Source: Caldisericales bacterium
Lineage (GTDB): Bacteria > Caldisericota > Caldisericia > Caldisericales > Caldisericaceae
Length of the DNA: 64,000 nucleotides
Direction: 5' to 3'
Assembly: GCA_015489815.1 (NCBI GenBank)
Contig: WFZA01000020.1
Coordinates: 19,115-83,114 of the forward strand
A program made the position numbers and the translations under genes. Shown in pieces: positions 1 to 9,987 of the stretch (position 1 is its first letter; each line of letters begins with the position of its first letter). Under the pieces are notes generated by a model. The model was not told where the DNA came from and made no database searches. It saw only the letters and a program-made list of their open reading frames with translations.

Positions 1-449
1 TAAAGCTCCTGTTCAATATAAGCAAGTTCAATAATCTCTGTAATGATACCTCTAAGTTCTATAAAACTTTTATCCAGCAGGGCATTAGTTAGTGTAAATG
101 GATAAGCAAACGGAACACCTTTACCTTCTACAGAAAACACCGGATAACGCACATTCATAAGGGATTTTTCTTCAGTGTTGATCGTAAGTTTGTAATTACT
201 ACCCATAAGCAAAGCATTCACTTCCTTGGAAGAATTCTCAGCAACAGCCATTGAGTAGTCTCTTTGCAATGCAATAAATTTCTCATTTAGCATGCGCCGT
301 TTTTCCATATAAGTGCGTGCAATGTCCAGAAAGTTTCTCATCAAACCTTCTAATTTATCTTTTAGAAGTTTATGTCCTTTCTTAGCAATTACATAACGCT
401 CCCTTAACTTAAGGAGCTCCATACGGGTAGGATTAACGTTGAGCAGCAT
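1..449 (-). CDS. atpD: A/V-type ATP synthase subunit D (partial, C-terminus beyond window)
   Basis: This is the central stalk (rotor) subunit D of the A/V-type ATPase, which turns inside the A3B3 head. The first 149 codons are visible and the gene is cut by the left edge. The start ATG at 449 gives the family-typical N-terminus [15 protein letters not shown], followed by the usual basic stretch ([11 protein letters not shown]). It overlaps the end of atpB by 17 bases in a different frame, which suggests translational coupling. A later ATG at 422 would remove the conserved NVNPTR motif, so the upstream start is preferred. Family identity is clear from the N-terminus and gene order. Confidence 0.93.
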   Translation of the reverse strand, partial: MLLNVNPTRMELLKLRERYVIAKKGHKLLKDKLEGLMRNFLDIARTYMEKRRMLNEKFIALQRDYSMAVAENSSKEVNALLMGSNYKLTINTEEKSLMNVRYPVFSVEGKGVPFAYPFTLTNALLDKSFIELRGIITEIIELAYIEQEL

Positions 450-1842
450 CCTTACCTTCTTCCTCTTTTAAATAACGCTTAAGATACTTTTCAATAAAGG
501 CAGGCCTGATCCTCTTCAGTTCCTCTACAGGAATCATAGACAAAAGTCTCCAGCCTATATCCAGCGTTTCTTCAATTGAACGATCTTCGTATTCATCTTG
601 TTTTACAAATTCTTGCTCGAATCTGTCGGCAAATTTTACAAAAATTAAGTCTGTTTTCGTTAAAGCACTTTCACCTAACACAGTAGCAAGTTCTCTTGAT
701 TCTCTCCCTCTTGCATACGCAGCAAACAATTGGTTCAAAATATCCGAATGGTCTTCTCGTGTTTTTCCCTTGCCAATCCCTTTATCCTTTAACCTTGAAA
801 GGGAAGGCAGTACATCTATCGGTGGATATATTGCCTGTTGATGGAGGATCCTTGAAAGGAAAATTTGTCCTTCAGTAATGTATCCCGTTAAATCCGGTAT
901 AGGGTGTGTTTTATCGTCTTCGGGCATTGTAAGTATAGGTATCTGTGTTATCGAACCTTCTTTTCCTTTGATTCGGCCGGCGCGCTCATACATTGAAGCA
1001 AGGTCAGTATACATATAACCTGGATAGCCTCTTCTTCCTGGAACTTCTTTCCTTGCAGCAGATATTTCACGCAAAGCTTCACAATAGTTTGTCATATCAG
1101 TCATAATAACGAGCACATGCATTCCCAGGTCAAAAGCAAGATATTCTGCAACAGTAAGCCCAAATCTCGGAGTTGCAATTCTTTCTATAACAGGGTCATC
1201 TCCTAGGTTAATAAACATAACAGATCTTTCAAGTGCACCTGTTTCTTTAAAGTCATTAATGAAATAATTTGCTTCCTCAAATGTAATACCCATAGCAACA
1301 AATACTACGGCAAATTTTTCTCCTTCACCTCTTACCTTTGCCTGTCTTGCAATTTGCGCTGCAAGTTTTGCATGCGGAAGACCAGAACCCGAAAATATAG
1401 GAAGCTTCTGTCCTCTTACGAGCGTATTTAAACCGTCAATCGCCGACACACCTGTTTGAATAAATTCGGATGGATAATTCCTTGCATACGGGTTCATCGG
1501 TACTCCGTTAATATCGGCCATCTTCTCAGGAATAACTGCAGGTCCATCATCTATAGGAGAACCAGATCCGTCAAAAATTCGTCCCAATATAGATGGCGCA
1601 AGACCCACCTGGACGCCCCTACCTAAAAATTTAACTTTCGTTTCACCTAAATTAAGTCCAGATGTCCCTTCAAACACCTGAATAAGCGCTCTGTCTCTGT
1701 CAATCTCAAGCACCTGTCCGCGTTTTATAGAACCATCAGCAGCTTTTATCTCAACTATTTCTCCATAAGTTGCCTTTTCTACACTGTCAACAATTATAAG
1801 AGGCCCCGCAATATTTCTCGTAGTAATGTATTCTTTAGCCAT
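433..1842 (-). CDS. atpB: A/V-type ATP synthase subunit B
   Basis: This is the non-catalytic nucleotide-binding subunit B of the A/V-ATPase head, 469 residues. It carries the typical N-terminal beta-barrel start ([16 protein letters not shown]). The P-loop position is replaced by [12 protein letters not shown], as expected for B, which does not hydrolyse ATP. The ATG at 1842 is chosen because GAGGTG lies 4 bases upstream and because it matches the family start MAKEY; an ATG four codons earlier (1854) has no SD. The start overlaps the atpA stop by 8 bases (ATGGCTAA). Its own end overlaps atpD. Confidence 0.96.
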   Translation of the reverse strand: MAKEYITTRNIAGPLIIVDSVEKATYGEIVEIKAADGSIKRGQVLEIDRDRALIQVFEGTSGLNLGETKVKFLGRGVQVGLAPSILGRIFDGSGSPIDDGPAVIPEKMADINGVPMNPYARNYPSEFIQTGVSAIDGLNTLVRGQKLPIFSGSGLPHAKLAAQIARQAKVRGEGEKFAVVFVAMGITFEEANYFINDFKETGALERSVMFINLGDDPVIERIATPRFGLTVAEYLAFDLGMHVLVIMTDMTNYCEALREISAARKEVPGRRGYPGYMYTDLASMYERAGRIKGKEGSITQIPILTMPEDDKTHPIPDLTGYITEGQIFLSRILHQQAIYPPIDVLPSLSRLKDKGIGKGKTREDHSDILNQLFAAYARGRESRELATVLGESALTKTDLIFVKFADRFEQEFVKQDEYEDRSIEETLDIGWRLLSMIPVEELKRIRPAFIEKYLKRYLKEEEGKDAAQR

Positions 1843-3610
1843 TTTGCACCTCACTTACCAACGCTTCAAAACTTTCCTTCAATTTCTTTTCAATTTCGTC
1901 AAATTTTTCAAGATTATCTTCAGGAATAAGTTTGGAACGGGAAATATCAACTCTTACCGGTAAATCAACTATCTTATCCAGGCTAACACCTCTCTTCAAA
2001 GCATCCTGTGCATAAACATAAAACAAGTGTATCAAGCGCATCATTCTTTTTTGCTTCTCAAGAGAAGTGTATGTATCTTCCTCCATAAAAGCATTCTGCT
2101 GAAGGAAATCTTCACGAATGGATCGTGCAACTTCCATTATCAGCCTATCCGAAGGGGAAAGTGCATCTATACCGACGAGCCTTACCATTTCCTGAAGCTC
2201 TGCTTCCCTTCTAAGAATTTTCATAAATTCTTTTCTCATCTCAGCCCATTCTTTTCCAAGCCTGCTTGTGTAGAAGTCCTTCAGCGAGTCCGCATATAAC
2301 GAATAACTCCTCAGCCAGTGAATTGAAGGGAAGTGCCTTGCGTAAGCGAGTTGTGCATCAAGAGACCAGAATACACGCACAGTTCTAAGTGTAGCCTGGA
2401 CAACGGGGTCTGACAGGTCACCACCTGGAGGAGATACTGCTCCAATAACGCTCAGTGCAGATTCTTTTTTTCCATTCCCTAAAACAATTACTCTTCCAGC
2501 CCTTTCGTAAAAAGACGAAATCCTTGACGCAAGATAAGCAGGATAACCTTCCTCGCCCGGCATTTCCTCAAGCCTTCCAGACATTTCTCTCATTGCTTCA
2601 GCCCAACGAGATGTTGAATCTGCCATTAACGCAACTGTATATCCCATATCTCTAAAATATTCACCCATTGTTATCCCAGTAAATACAGATGCTTCGCGCG
2701 CAGCAACGGGCATATTCGATGTATTTGCTATAAGGATCGTTCTTTCCATTAACGGTCTGCCAGTCCGTGGGTCAGTAAGTTCAGGAAATTCCATTAATAC
2801 ATCTGTCATTTCATTTCCTCGCTCACCACACCCGATAAATATAATAATATCTGCATCAGACCACTTGGATAACTGATGCTGAATTACAGTCTTACCGCTC
2901 CCAAACGGCCCCGGAACACATGCAGTTCCACCTTTTGCGATGGGAAAGAAAGCGTCAATAACCCTTTGGCCTGTAATAAGCGGCTCGTTGGGAGGCAGCC
3001 TCTTAGCATAAGGACGCCCAATACGAACAGGCCACTTCTGGTACATTCTAACTTCTCTTTCGCCACCGTTCGTCTTTACCTTGGCCACGATATCTTCAAC
3101 AGTGTAGTCTCCTTCGTCAGCAATAAAATCTATTTCCCCTTCCAATCCAATAGGAATTAGAATGTAATGTTTTATTGCAACAGTTTCTTGAACATATCCA
3201 ACTGGATCACCACTAACAACATTACTGCCTTTTTTCGTAAGAGGTACGAAATGCCACTTCTTTTTTCTACTTAATGCAGGCTCGTATGAACCTCTCACGA
3301 TAAAATCTCCGTATTTCTCTTTTAAAACATCTAAAGGCCTCTGTACACCATCGTAAATAGAGCCTATAAGACCTGGACCAAGTTCCACACTTAGCGGCAT
3401 TCCAGTAGAGTAAACGGGGTCCCCAGGGCCTACGCCACTCGTATCTTCATAAACCTGAATGGATGCGTTATTGCCCTTTATTTCAATAATTTCCCCGAAT
3501 AGCTTTTTGTCACTTACATATACCATTTCATACATCTTCGCATTGGGTATGTCTTCCGCAACCACCAGGGGACCGGACACCTTAACAACTTTTCCAATGT
3601 TTTCTTTCAT
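1835..3610 (-). CDS. atpA: A/V-type ATP synthase catalytic subunit A
   Basis: This is the catalytic subunit A of the A/V-ATPase, 591 residues, the usual family length. It has the N-terminal barrel ([13 protein letters not shown]), the family-specific non-homologous region around residues 90-190, the P-loop GPFGSGKT near residues 233-240, the GERGNE motif and the [12 protein letters not shown] segment near the arginine-finger interface. Together with B it forms the A3B3 head that makes or splits ATP. It lies 11 bases after atpF and overlaps atpB by 8 bases. No inteins are present, although this subunit carries one in some archaea and fungi. Confidence 0.97.
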   Translation of the reverse strand: MKENIGKVVKVSGPLVVAEDIPNAKMYEMVYVSDKKLFGEIIEIKGNNASIQVYEDTSGVGPGDPVYSTGMPLSVELGPGLIGSIYDGVQRPLDVLKEKYGDFIVRGSYEPALSRKKKWHFVPLTKKGSNVVSGDPVGYVQETVAIKHYILIPIGLEGEIDFIADEGDYTVEDIVAKVKTNGGEREVRMYQKWPVRIGRPYAKRLPPNEPLITGQRVIDAFFPIAKGGTACVPGPFGSGKTVIQHQLSKWSDADIIIFIGCGERGNEMTDVLMEFPELTDPRTGRPLMERTILIANTSNMPVAAREASVFTGITMGEYFRDMGYTVALMADSTSRWAEAMREMSGRLEEMPGEEGYPAYLASRISSFYERAGRVIVLGNGKKESALSVIGAVSPPGGDLSDPVVQATLRTVRVFWSLDAQLAYARHFPSIHWLRSYSLYADSLKDFYTSRLGKEWAEMRKEFMKILRREAELQEMVRLVGIDALSPSDRLIMEVARSIREDFLQQNAFMEEDTYTSLEKQKRMMRLIHLFYVYAQDALKRGVSLDKIVDLPVRVDISRSKLIPEDNLEKFDEIEKKLKESFEALVSEVQNG

Positions 3611-3621
3611 ATCTCACACCC

Positions 3622-3945
3622 CTATTCATTTTTTGAAAGGATATTAATACCAACTGCCTTCTCCACAGACCTTCTAATCCACTCTATTCCAAGCCCTTCA
3701 TTTCTGGACGGAGTAGGCAGGACAAAGATTACTGGCATTACATCAACTTTTCCACGAATAAATTTTCCCAGTTCATCACTCGCAAAATCTTCAGTAGTAA
3801 TAATTACATCAGCAGTTTTTTCGCTATATATTTTCTGAATTGTCTTAAAGGCTTCTTCGCTATCTTTAACTGAAAATACTTCAAAGTCAAAACTCCTGAA
3901 TAAATAAGCAAGTTTTTCTTCACCTACAAATGCTGCTTTGCTCAT
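3622..3945 (-). CDS. atpF: A/V-type ATP synthase subunit F
   Basis: Short subunit F, 107 residues, which binds the central stalk with subunit D. The sequence shows the Rossmann-like pattern of the family: an early hydrophobic strand with GEE (AAFVGEEKLAYLFRSF), then ADVIITTED in the middle and MPVIFVLPTPSRNEG as the third strand. The start ATG overlaps the atpC stop by four bases (ATGA). The call rests on size, fold pattern and its place between subunits C and A, the usual order in bacterial V-type operons. Confidence 0.9.
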   Translation of the reverse strand: MSKAAFVGEEKLAYLFRSFDFEVFSVKDSEEAFKTIQKIYSEKTADVIITTEDFASDELGKFIRGKVDVMPVIFVLPTPSRNEGLGIEWIRRSVEKAVGINILSKNE

Positions 3946-4892
3946 AGTGCTAAACTCACCCTTTCACGAATATCTTCGTTTTTCATTCCAGTCATCTTTC
4001 CACTTAAAATCATAGAGATAGCGGAAACTTCGAGTTGTAAACGCTTTAAATATACGAATACAACCTCAACGCCAGAATTAAAATACTTTCCACTATCAAG
4101 AATACTTAACAACCTTTTATTAGAATTAGTGAAATTTTTTTCGTTTATCCGAGAATTTACAAAATTTTTAAACTCCTCAATATCTCTCACTTCTGATACT
4201 TCTCTTGAGAGATTATAACCTGGCAACATTTCCGACATAATGCGGAGCATAGACACCAGGCTTTTATCGTCTATAATACCAGATTCAGAAAAGTCCTTAA
4301 GCCTGGAAAGCACATTTTCCACACTGCTTTCTCCATAAGAATTATAATACTTACATATAAGAGTAGAACCAGTTTGTTCAGCAGACTTTGTAAGATATTT
4401 TATACGATAGATATCAAGAATTGTTCCCACACTCAGTGGGTTGGCCTTAAATGAAAGCATTCTTAGATAAGCCTCCCTAAACAGTACAGGAAAATCTCCA
4501 CTTCCACCATTTACAAATTTATAAAGTTCCTCATACAATTTATTCTCACTCTGCAGTTCTCCTAACAATGCCCACTTCTTAATTTCTAAAAAGATCTCTT
4601 TATTACGGAAGAAAGCATTTATAAACCCTTGAGAAACATACTTTTCCACATCGACAAGCTCAGCATTAAATCTCCTGAACACTGCAACTGAAATATCAGA
4701 GAATCTCTCCCCTTTAATAAAATTTTTATACGGGGTATCCATTAGGACTGTTTTCACATCTCCAATGTCACCAAGCGTAATTCTCTCAATATCACTGCTA
4801 CTCAGAAGAAAACTTTCAAGTACCTTTATTCTACCGCATATATAGTTGTATTGAGAAGGCTCGCCAATTTCGATTAAGAATTCCTTCCTCAT
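3942..4892 (-). CDS. atpC: A/V-type ATP synthase subunit C
   Basis: Subunit C (AC39/d-like), 316 residues, the funnel-shaped part that couples the central stalk to the membrane ring. The protein is mostly helical and shows the family-typical YNYICGRIKVLES near the N-terminus and RYLTKS-like helices in the middle (YRIKYLTKSAEQT). Primary sequence of this subunit diverges strongly, so the assignment leans on size, helical make-up and position between E and F. Its ATG directly follows the atpE stop, and its stop overlaps the atpF start (ATGA). Confidence 0.86.
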   Translation of the reverse strand: MRKEFLIEIGEPSQYNYICGRIKVLESFLLSSSDIERITLGDIGDVKTVLMDTPYKNFIKGERFSDISVAVFRRFNAELVDVEKYVSQGFINAFFRNKEIFLEIKKWALLGELQSENKLYEELYKFVNGGSGDFPVLFREAYLRMLSFKANPLSVGTILDIYRIKYLTKSAEQTGSTLICKYYNSYGESSVENVLSRLKDFSESGIIDDKSLVSMLRIMSEMLPGYNLSREVSEVRDIEEFKNFVNSRINEKNFTNSNKRLLSILDSGKYFNSGVEVVFVYLKRLQLEVSAISMILSGKMTGMKNEDIRERVSLAL

Positions 4893-5486
4893 TTATACAT
4901 CTCCGAAAAGTTCTTTAGAAATTCTAATTTCTTCCTTTTCCTTAACATCTTTAACAATTGTCTCCAGAGAATCGTCTATCTCTACTTCTTCTCCTTTTAG
5001 TACAAAACCCCCTTTAATGTCAATAGAATGGGTACCCAGTGTAATTTCACGCCCTTTTCCTAAACTATTATTGATTTCAGAAATCACCTTTTCCGTAAAA
5101 AGGCCCATATCCTTTTTATTCATAAATAATACAGACTTCCCCCTGGGGGCATCCTTTACAATCAAATCTATTAAAAATTTCTTATACTGCTTTTTTGGTA
5201 AAGAAGCAATCTTTTCTACTACTTCTAAGAATAAGCCTTCGAGTAATTCGTTCTTTTTCTTTAAAATGGCTCTGCTTTCTTTTAACTTTTCTTGATCAAT
5301 ACGCTTTTTAAGGTCACTACGGATTTTTTCAATCTCTTTTTGTGCTCTTCCAGAGAAAATCACTTTCTGCTCGTTTTCAAATGTGTTTCTTTCTTCCTTT
5401 ATTCTTTCACTAGCCTTATTTACTATAAGATTAGCCTCAGATTCGGCTTTATCTAAAATTCTTTTTTTAATGTCTTCTACACTCAT
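4893..5486 (-). CDS. atpE: A/V-type ATP synthase subunit E
   Basis: Peripheral stalk subunit E, 197 residues from the ATG at 5486. The N-terminal half is a charged coiled coil and the C-terminal half is a compact domain with the family-like end GGFVLKGEEVEIDDSLETI, which pairs with head subunit B. A TTG two codons upstream (5492) is possible, but neither codon has a clear SD; ATG is favoured. It begins 8 bases after atpK. Together with the coiled-coil protein at 8025-8345 it would form the stator. Confidence 0.87.
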   Translation of the reverse strand: MSVEDIKKRILDKAESEANLIVNKASERIKEERNTFENEQKVIFSGRAQKEIEKIRSDLKKRIDQEKLKESRAILKKKNELLEGLFLEVVEKIASLPKKQYKKFLIDLIVKDAPRGKSVLFMNKKDMGLFTEKVISEINNSLGKGREITLGTHSIDIKGGFVLKGEEVEIDDSLETIVKDVKEKEEIRISKELFGDV

Positions 5487-5493
5487 ATTCAAA

Positions 5494-5997
5494 TTAGAAC
5501 GGCTTCGCGCTTACCCAGATTATGACGAGAACAGCAACGAGCAGTGCAAGGACAGCATACATCTCAACAAGTCCTGGGAGCAGAATTGCACGCCCACTTT
5601 CCTCTGGATGTTTGCCAGTAAGGTCGATAGAGCCAATGGCAGAAACACCCTGAGCAATAGCACTCTTTAATTGTACATAACCTACAAAAATACCCATCAC
5701 AAAAATTGCAAGCCCCTGTCCAAGAGATGCCTGCGGATTACCACTGGTAAATCCAAATCTCTGCATAGTAAGAAATGCTACAACAAATGCATAAAATCCC
5801 TGAGTTCCGGGAAGAGACATAAGCACGAGCAACTTACCGAAAAGTTCCGGTTTTTCAGAAAGAACACCAGCAGAATGAGAAGTAGTGTTTCCGATAGCGA
5901 TAGCAGAACCGATGCCTCCAAGCGCAGCCGCAATTACCGCCCCTGCTGCTACCCAGAATGGACCATTACTTAAAGTCTGTAAACCAATGTTTTGCAT
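5494..5997 (-). CDS. atpK: A/V-type ATP synthase rotor ring subunit K, Na+-type
   Basis: Membrane rotor subunit (proteolipid), 167 residues with four predicted membrane helices in two hairpins, as in Enterococcus hirae NtpK. The ion-site residues line up with the NtpK Na+ ligands: T65, Q66 and Y69 in LPGTQGFY, Q109 in GYVQLK and E145 in PGLVEMY. Only the second hairpin carries the acidic residue. This set is the known signature of Na+-binding rings; H+ rings normally lack the Thr/Gln ligands. The start ATG overlaps the atpI stop by one base (TAATG). Na+ coupling is inferred from the ligands, not shown. Confidence 0.95.
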   Translation of the reverse strand: MQNIGLQTLSNGPFWVAAGAVIAAALGGIGSAIAIGNTTSHSAGVLSEKPELFGKLLVLMSLPGTQGFYAFVVAFLTMQRFGFTSGNPQASLGQGLAIFVMGIFVGYVQLKSAIAQGVSAIGSIDLTGKHPEESGRAILLPGLVEMYAVLALLVAVLVIIWVSAKPF

Positions 5998-8018
5998 TAG
6001 TTTTTACCTCCTTGATTTTTGGAAATTATTCTTATATTTTTAAATTCCAACCCGATTGGTTGAAATTCGCCACTGCCCATATCGTAAAACCTGCCGAAAA
6101 ATTCTAAGAAGTTTAACCTGATTGAATGAATAAACGCACCTAAGGAATTCATTAAAAATGTAAGTGCATGTCCAAACAGTAATAAAAATAGCAAAATAAA
6201 TATACCTATAGTACCAAATAATCCACCAATTAACTTACTGACGAGATTAAAGGAAGATGCAAGAATTGATGTGCTTAGTCCGAGTACAAATAATCTCGAG
6301 TAGGAAAGGGCGTCTCCAAGAAATGCCGTAATACCATAGGAACTTCTAATACCGTAGATATTGACAAGCGCAGCAACTGGCTTAAACAGTGGCTGCCTCA
6401 CAGACATCCATCCGCCAACAAGCAGGAGGATTGTGCCAATAATAAGCAGTCCGTAGGTAACAATTTTCAGTTGCGGATATTGTCCTATGAAAAATATCAA
6501 AATTGAACCAGGAATAAAGAACAACCATCCAAATCCATTAAATATAGCTTCGGCATACAGTTTGTTGCGGAAGTTGATAATGATATTTAATACAATACCA
6601 AACAACTGAACAAGAATACCAAGTGAGATAGCAAAAGTAAGAAACTTTATAGAACCATCTGCAGATTCTGGATCCAGAATGCGAATACTCATTAAAAAGT
6701 GCGTAATTTGAGAGTGAGGAAAGTATGCAGGCAAGAAGTTGCCACCTATTGAACCCGTAAGTAACCCAACAACAATTGTTACGGAACCTGCATATAGAAA
6801 AACACTAAAGAAGTTTTCCACACCTCTATTTCCGCGGTACTTATAAAGGAAAAATAAACTACCTATCACTAGCAGCAGCCCATAAAATGCATCTCCGAGT
6901 GCAATGCCGAAAAATAGAGAAAACAAGATCGTAAGGATAGGCGTAGGATCGAGAGTAAAATACGAAGGAAGCCCAAACATTTTCGTAAGCATTTCAAAAG
7001 GCTTAAAGAATGGTGCATTTTTCAGAGAAATAGGAATTGCATCATAGTGTTCTGGATCAGAATAAACAATTGAGACATCGAATTTGTCTTCAATCTTCTT
7101 AAGCTTTGAAACATCAGATGTACGCACAAAGCCTTTTATTACGACGGTATTCTCACCTTCAAGCGTATTGTTAGTGCGTTTGAATTTACTTTCCAGAGAT
7201 TCGTAATAATCAAGAAGGGCATATAACTTCCCTCTTTCTTTGTTAAACTCTTTAAATTTTGAATATATAATGTTTTTCTCTTTACTTATCTCATTAAGTG
7301 CAGTTTCAATCCTTCGTGCCTCATCTTCCGTAAAACCGCTAAATGCGGAAGGGACCTGTAATTTTTCAATTTTGTATTTCTTCAAAACACTTTGCACTGT
7401 ATCTTTGTCGTCTTTCAAGTAAACAACAACAAAGCTGACTTTAGCACCTTTTTTACTAAATTGGTAAACGGCATTTTTATTGAACAGATCCTCATTTTCA
7501 GAAATCATTTTCGAAAAGTCTTTCAAGTTCATCGAGAGAAGTAAACTTTCCGTCTGCTCAGTACCCTTTAGTAAGGCAAATTCAAACGGAAATTCTTGTA
7601 CAGCAATCAGTGCTTTCTTTTCCTCATTAAGAGCATTCTCTTTTTCCTGAAGCTCCGTATACTTATTAAACAGCTCCGTGGTTTTTCCGTAAAAGCTATT
7701 TAGTCCAAAGTTATTTATAATATCGTTAAATTCTTCTTCTGTAAACTTTTCGTCTTCTGGTAAAAAAGAACTTATTAGCCCTTTCTCATTGAGCCCCATT
7801 TGATCAAAATAAGACAATATTGTATTAATCTGAGTAATCCTATCTGAAACTGACGACTTTGGCACACTATACTTAAAATACTTATCCCCTCCATCAACGA
7901 CATCAGGATTAATCTTGTCTATGTGAAGTAGATGCAGATTGTAAAGCTCGTCGATAATTTTATCTCTATCTTCCTTGAAACAAACTATGTGTACTTTTGT
8001 GAGTTTTTCAATCGCCAT
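5997..8018 (-). CDS. atpI: A/V-type ATP synthase subunit I (membrane stator)
   Basis: Subunit I (a-type), 673 residues. The N-terminal half (to about residue 340) is a soluble, charged coiled-coil arm that contacts the stator stalk. The C-terminal half has seven to eight membrane helices with typical motifs: PTPILTILFSLFFGIALGDAFYG and, near residue 570, LSYSRLFVLGLSTSILASSFN, which contains the arginine that faces the rotor glutamate. It carries the ion half-channels with the K ring. It starts 6 bases after the upstream coiled-coil gene and ends within the atpK start (TAATG). Confidence 0.95.
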   Translation of the reverse strand: MAIEKLTKVHIVCFKEDRDKIIDELYNLHLLHIDKINPDVVDGGDKYFKYSVPKSSVSDRITQINTILSYFDQMGLNEKGLISSFLPEDEKFTEEEFNDIINNFGLNSFYGKTTELFNKYTELQEKENALNEEKKALIAVQEFPFEFALLKGTEQTESLLLSMNLKDFSKMISENEDLFNKNAVYQFSKKGAKVSFVVVYLKDDKDTVQSVLKKYKIEKLQVPSAFSGFTEDEARRIETALNEISKEKNIIYSKFKEFNKERGKLYALLDYYESLESKFKRTNNTLEGENTVVIKGFVRTSDVSKLKKIEDKFDVSIVYSDPEHYDAIPISLKNAPFFKPFEMLTKMFGLPSYFTLDPTPILTILFSLFFGIALGDAFYGLLLVIGSLFFLYKYRGNRGVENFFSVFLYAGSVTIVVGLLTGSIGGNFLPAYFPHSQITHFLMSIRILDPESADGSIKFLTFAISLGILVQLFGIVLNIIINFRNKLYAEAIFNGFGWLFFIPGSILIFFIGQYPQLKIVTYGLLIIGTILLLVGGWMSVRQPLFKPVAALVNIYGIRSSYGITAFLGDALSYSRLFVLGLSTSILASSFNLVSKLIGGLFGTIGIFILLFLLLFGHALTFLMNSLGAFIHSIRLNFLEFFGRFYDMGSGEFQPIGLEFKNIRIISKNQGGKN

Positions 8019-8024
8019 ATGCTA

Positions 8025-8345
8025 TTACACGCCCTCAAGTATTCTACGAACGATTTCGCCTTCAATTGCCGACTTTCTCTCAGAAACAGTATTTTCCAGT
8101 TTTTCAAGCAAAGCCTGAGTTTCTTTCTCAATCTCTTTAGATCTTACCCTAAACTCTTCCTCTGCTTTTCCTTTTTCGATTTCTAATTTTTCTCTCAGTT
8201 CTTGTTCAAAACGCTCAATAATTTTTTTCTTTTCGTCTTCAAGGGACTTTTCAAGTTTCAAAACTTTTTCTTCTGATTCTTTAAGAATTTCTTTTGCTTG
8301 CTCTTCTGCCTCACGAACTATAGAAAGTAAATCACGCTCAATCAT
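8025..8345 (-). CDS. A/V-type ATP synthase stator coiled-coil subunit H/G-like
   Basis: A 106-residue protein that is almost wholly a charged coiled coil (repeating E/K with regular Leu/Ile, for example EEKVLKLEKSLEDEKKKIIE). It lies directly upstream of atpI, the position of AhaH/NtpF in archaeal and bacterial V-ATPase operons, so it is very likely the partner of subunit E in the peripheral stalk. Coiled coils carry little family signal, so position is the main support. Its ATG directly follows the stop of the decarboxylase gene, so the two are probably co-transcribed. Confidence 0.8.
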   Translation of the reverse strand: MIERDLLSIVREAEEQAKEILKESEEKVLKLEKSLEDEKKKIIERFEQELREKLEIEKGKAEEEFRVRSKEIEKETQALLEKLENTVSERKSAIEGEIVRRILEGV

Positions 8346-9794
8346 TTAAGCCTCCCTTATAACACGCACATAAATTTTGCCGCTATCTTCTATTGCACCC
8401 TGAATCATTCCGCCGCGTCTATACATAGTCATAATAAAGTCAACAGCCTCATTTGTAATTTCCATTCCCGGTGCAAGAATTGGGATCCCCGGGGGATACG
8501 GAGCAACAATCCCCCAGCTAACTTTTCCTTTAGAATCCATAATATCACGCACTTCATAATCCATGTTAAACGCATCATTGGGGGAAAATACCTGCTTCCC
8601 CGCTACTGGAAAATCTGGCATCCTTTCAATCTTGCTAACTTCTTTTTTATTAGCCATTTTAAGTACCTTTACCAAATAATCAATATCTCTCTTTTCGTTG
8701 CCTATTGTAATAAAAAGGAGGATGTTTTGCAAATCTGAAAGCTCGATTTCTATACGATTTCTGTTTAGAAACGACTCAAATTCAAATCCTGACATACCTA
8801 TTTCTTTTACATTTATCGTTAATTTTATAGGGTCAAAAGCAAATATGTCATTCCCATTTACGACATTCTCGTCTACAACCTTGTAATGCGACAAAGTAGA
8901 AATTCTCTCACGCGCGTAATTTGCTACATCAATTGCTCTATCCCACAATTCTTCTCCGTGCAATGCCATTTCGCGCCGTACGAGATCCAGAAAAATCATA
9001 AAGATGTACGAAGGACTGGATGTTTCTATAACTGCAAGAGATTGTTCTACCATATCAGAATTAATCCTATCGGATACGATATGCAAAAGAGAAGTTTGCG
9101 TAAGTGTCGGCAGTGTCTTGTGCGCACTTTGCACGACCATATCAGCTCCGTATTCAATAGCAGACTTTGGAAACTTACTATTAAAAGGAAAGTGTGCACC
9201 GTGTGCCTCGTCAACAAGAGCATACATTCCGTATCTGTGTACTATGTCAATCATTTCTTTCAAGTTACCTTGAAAGCCATAATAATTAGGAGTTGTTATT
9301 AAAACTGCTTTAGCATCGCGGTGTTGTTTTATAGTATTCTCGAGTGCTTCAGGCGTAAGATTCGTTATGATACCATATTCTTCGTTAAACTCAGGATGGA
9401 CAAATACAGGGTTAGCACCTGAAGCAATAATTCCTCCTATAACAGATCTATGAGAATTTCTGCCAACTATAATTTTTTCACCCTCTTTACAGGTTGCAAG
9501 AATCATTGCATGAACGCCAGCAGTAGTGCCATTTACGAGGAAAAATGTCCTATTTACATCGTACAAATCAGCTGCAAGATCCTCGGCCTCTTTTATTACG
9601 CCTTTTGCATAGTGGAGATAATCCAGACCGGAAACTTCTGTAAGGTCAAACTTCAGAAAATCCTGACGAAAAATTCTTTTTATAATACGAGGCACACCTC
9701 TGCCTCGCGAATGTCCGGGCATATGAAATGCCACCATATCTTTTTTTATATACCTACGAACTGCCTCGTATAAAGGCGCCCTACTTTGATCCAA
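8346..9794 (-). CDS. Orn/Lys/Arg decarboxylase family protein (PLP-dependent)
   Basis: A 482-residue fold-type I PLP enzyme of the short (SpeA/YaaO-like) group of basic amino acid decarboxylases, which make polyamines such as agmatine or cadaverine. Visible motifs are FHMPGHSRG near residue 23, the serine/threonine run FLVNGTTAG at 85-93, VDEAHGAH at 194-201 (D195 for the pyridine nitrogen) and SAHKTLPTLTQ with the PLP lysine K226. A C-terminal domain ends in PYPPGIPILAPG, typical of the family. The start is TTG at 9794 with GGAGG five bases upstream. It lies 21 bases after a tRNA-Pro and directly before the V-ATPase genes. Substrate cannot be fixed from sequence; arginine is most likely. Confidence 0.9.
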   Translation of the reverse strand: MDQSRAPLYEAVRRYIKKDMVAFHMPGHSRGRGVPRIIKRIFRQDFLKFDLTEVSGLDYLHYAKGVIKEAEDLAADLYDVNRTFFLVNGTTAGVHAMILATCKEGEKIIVGRNSHRSVIGGIIASGANPVFVHPEFNEEYGIITNLTPEALENTIKQHRDAKAVLITTPNYYGFQGNLKEMIDIVHRYGMYALVDEAHGAHFPFNSKFPKSAIEYGADMVVQSAHKTLPTLTQTSLLHIVSDRINSDMVEQSLAVIETSSPSYIFMIFLDLVRREMALHGEELWDRAIDVANYARERISTLSHYKVVDENVVNGNDIFAFDPIKLTINVKEIGMSGFEFESFLNRNRIEIELSDLQNILLFITIGNEKRDIDYLVKVLKMANKKEVSKIERMPDFPVAGKQVFSPNDAFNMDYEVRDIMDSKGKVSWGIVAPYPPGIPILAPGMEITNEAVDFIMTMYRRGGMIQGAIEDSGKIYVRVIREA

Positions 9795-9815
9795 TTAGGC
9801 CTCCTTAAATAAAAA

Positions 9816-9892
9816 TGGTCGGGATGGTGGGATTCGAACCCACGACCTCTTAGTCCCGAACCAAGCGCTCTGCCAAGCTGAGCCACATCCCG
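9816..9892 (-). tRNA. tRNA-Pro (anticodon CGG)
   Basis: All arms fold: 7-bp acceptor stem (CGGGATG with CATCCCG), D arm GGCTC...GAGC, anticodon stem CTTGG/CTAAG with loop TTCGGGA giving anticodon CGG (reads CCG), 5-bp T stem GTGGG/CCCAC with loop TTCGAAT, discriminator A and an encoded CCA end. It follows the other tRNA-Pro by 9 bases in the same direction and precedes the decarboxylase gene by 21 bases, so processing of a tRNA-mRNA precursor is likely. Confidence 0.97.
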
Positions 9893-9901
9893 CACATAAA
9901 A

Positions 9902-9979
9902 TGGTCGGGGCGAGAAGATTCGAACTTCCGACCCCCTGCACCCCATGCAGGTGCGCTAACCAAACTACGCCACGCCCCG
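9902..9979 (-). tRNA. tRNA-Pro (anticodon GGG)
   Basis: A second proline tRNA: acceptor stem CGGGGCG with CGCCCCG, anticodon stem CCTGC/GCAGG with loop ATGGGGT giving anticodon GGG (reads CCC and CCU), T stem GGAAG/CTTCT with loop TTCGAAT, discriminator A and encoded CCA. It is the first gene of the transcript, about 9 bases after a -10 box. Confidence 0.97.
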
Positions 9980-9987
9980 ACGCGATA

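Noticed and set aside
2884..3160. Opposing short frames inside atpA
   Set aside because: Both lie within the catalytic subunit gene, which is intact in its own frame.
9746..9946. 66-codon minus-strand frame across the tRNA genes
   Set aside because: It reads through two well-folded tRNA genes; the peptide with GRALGSGLRGRGFESHHPD is a known artefact of translated tRNA.
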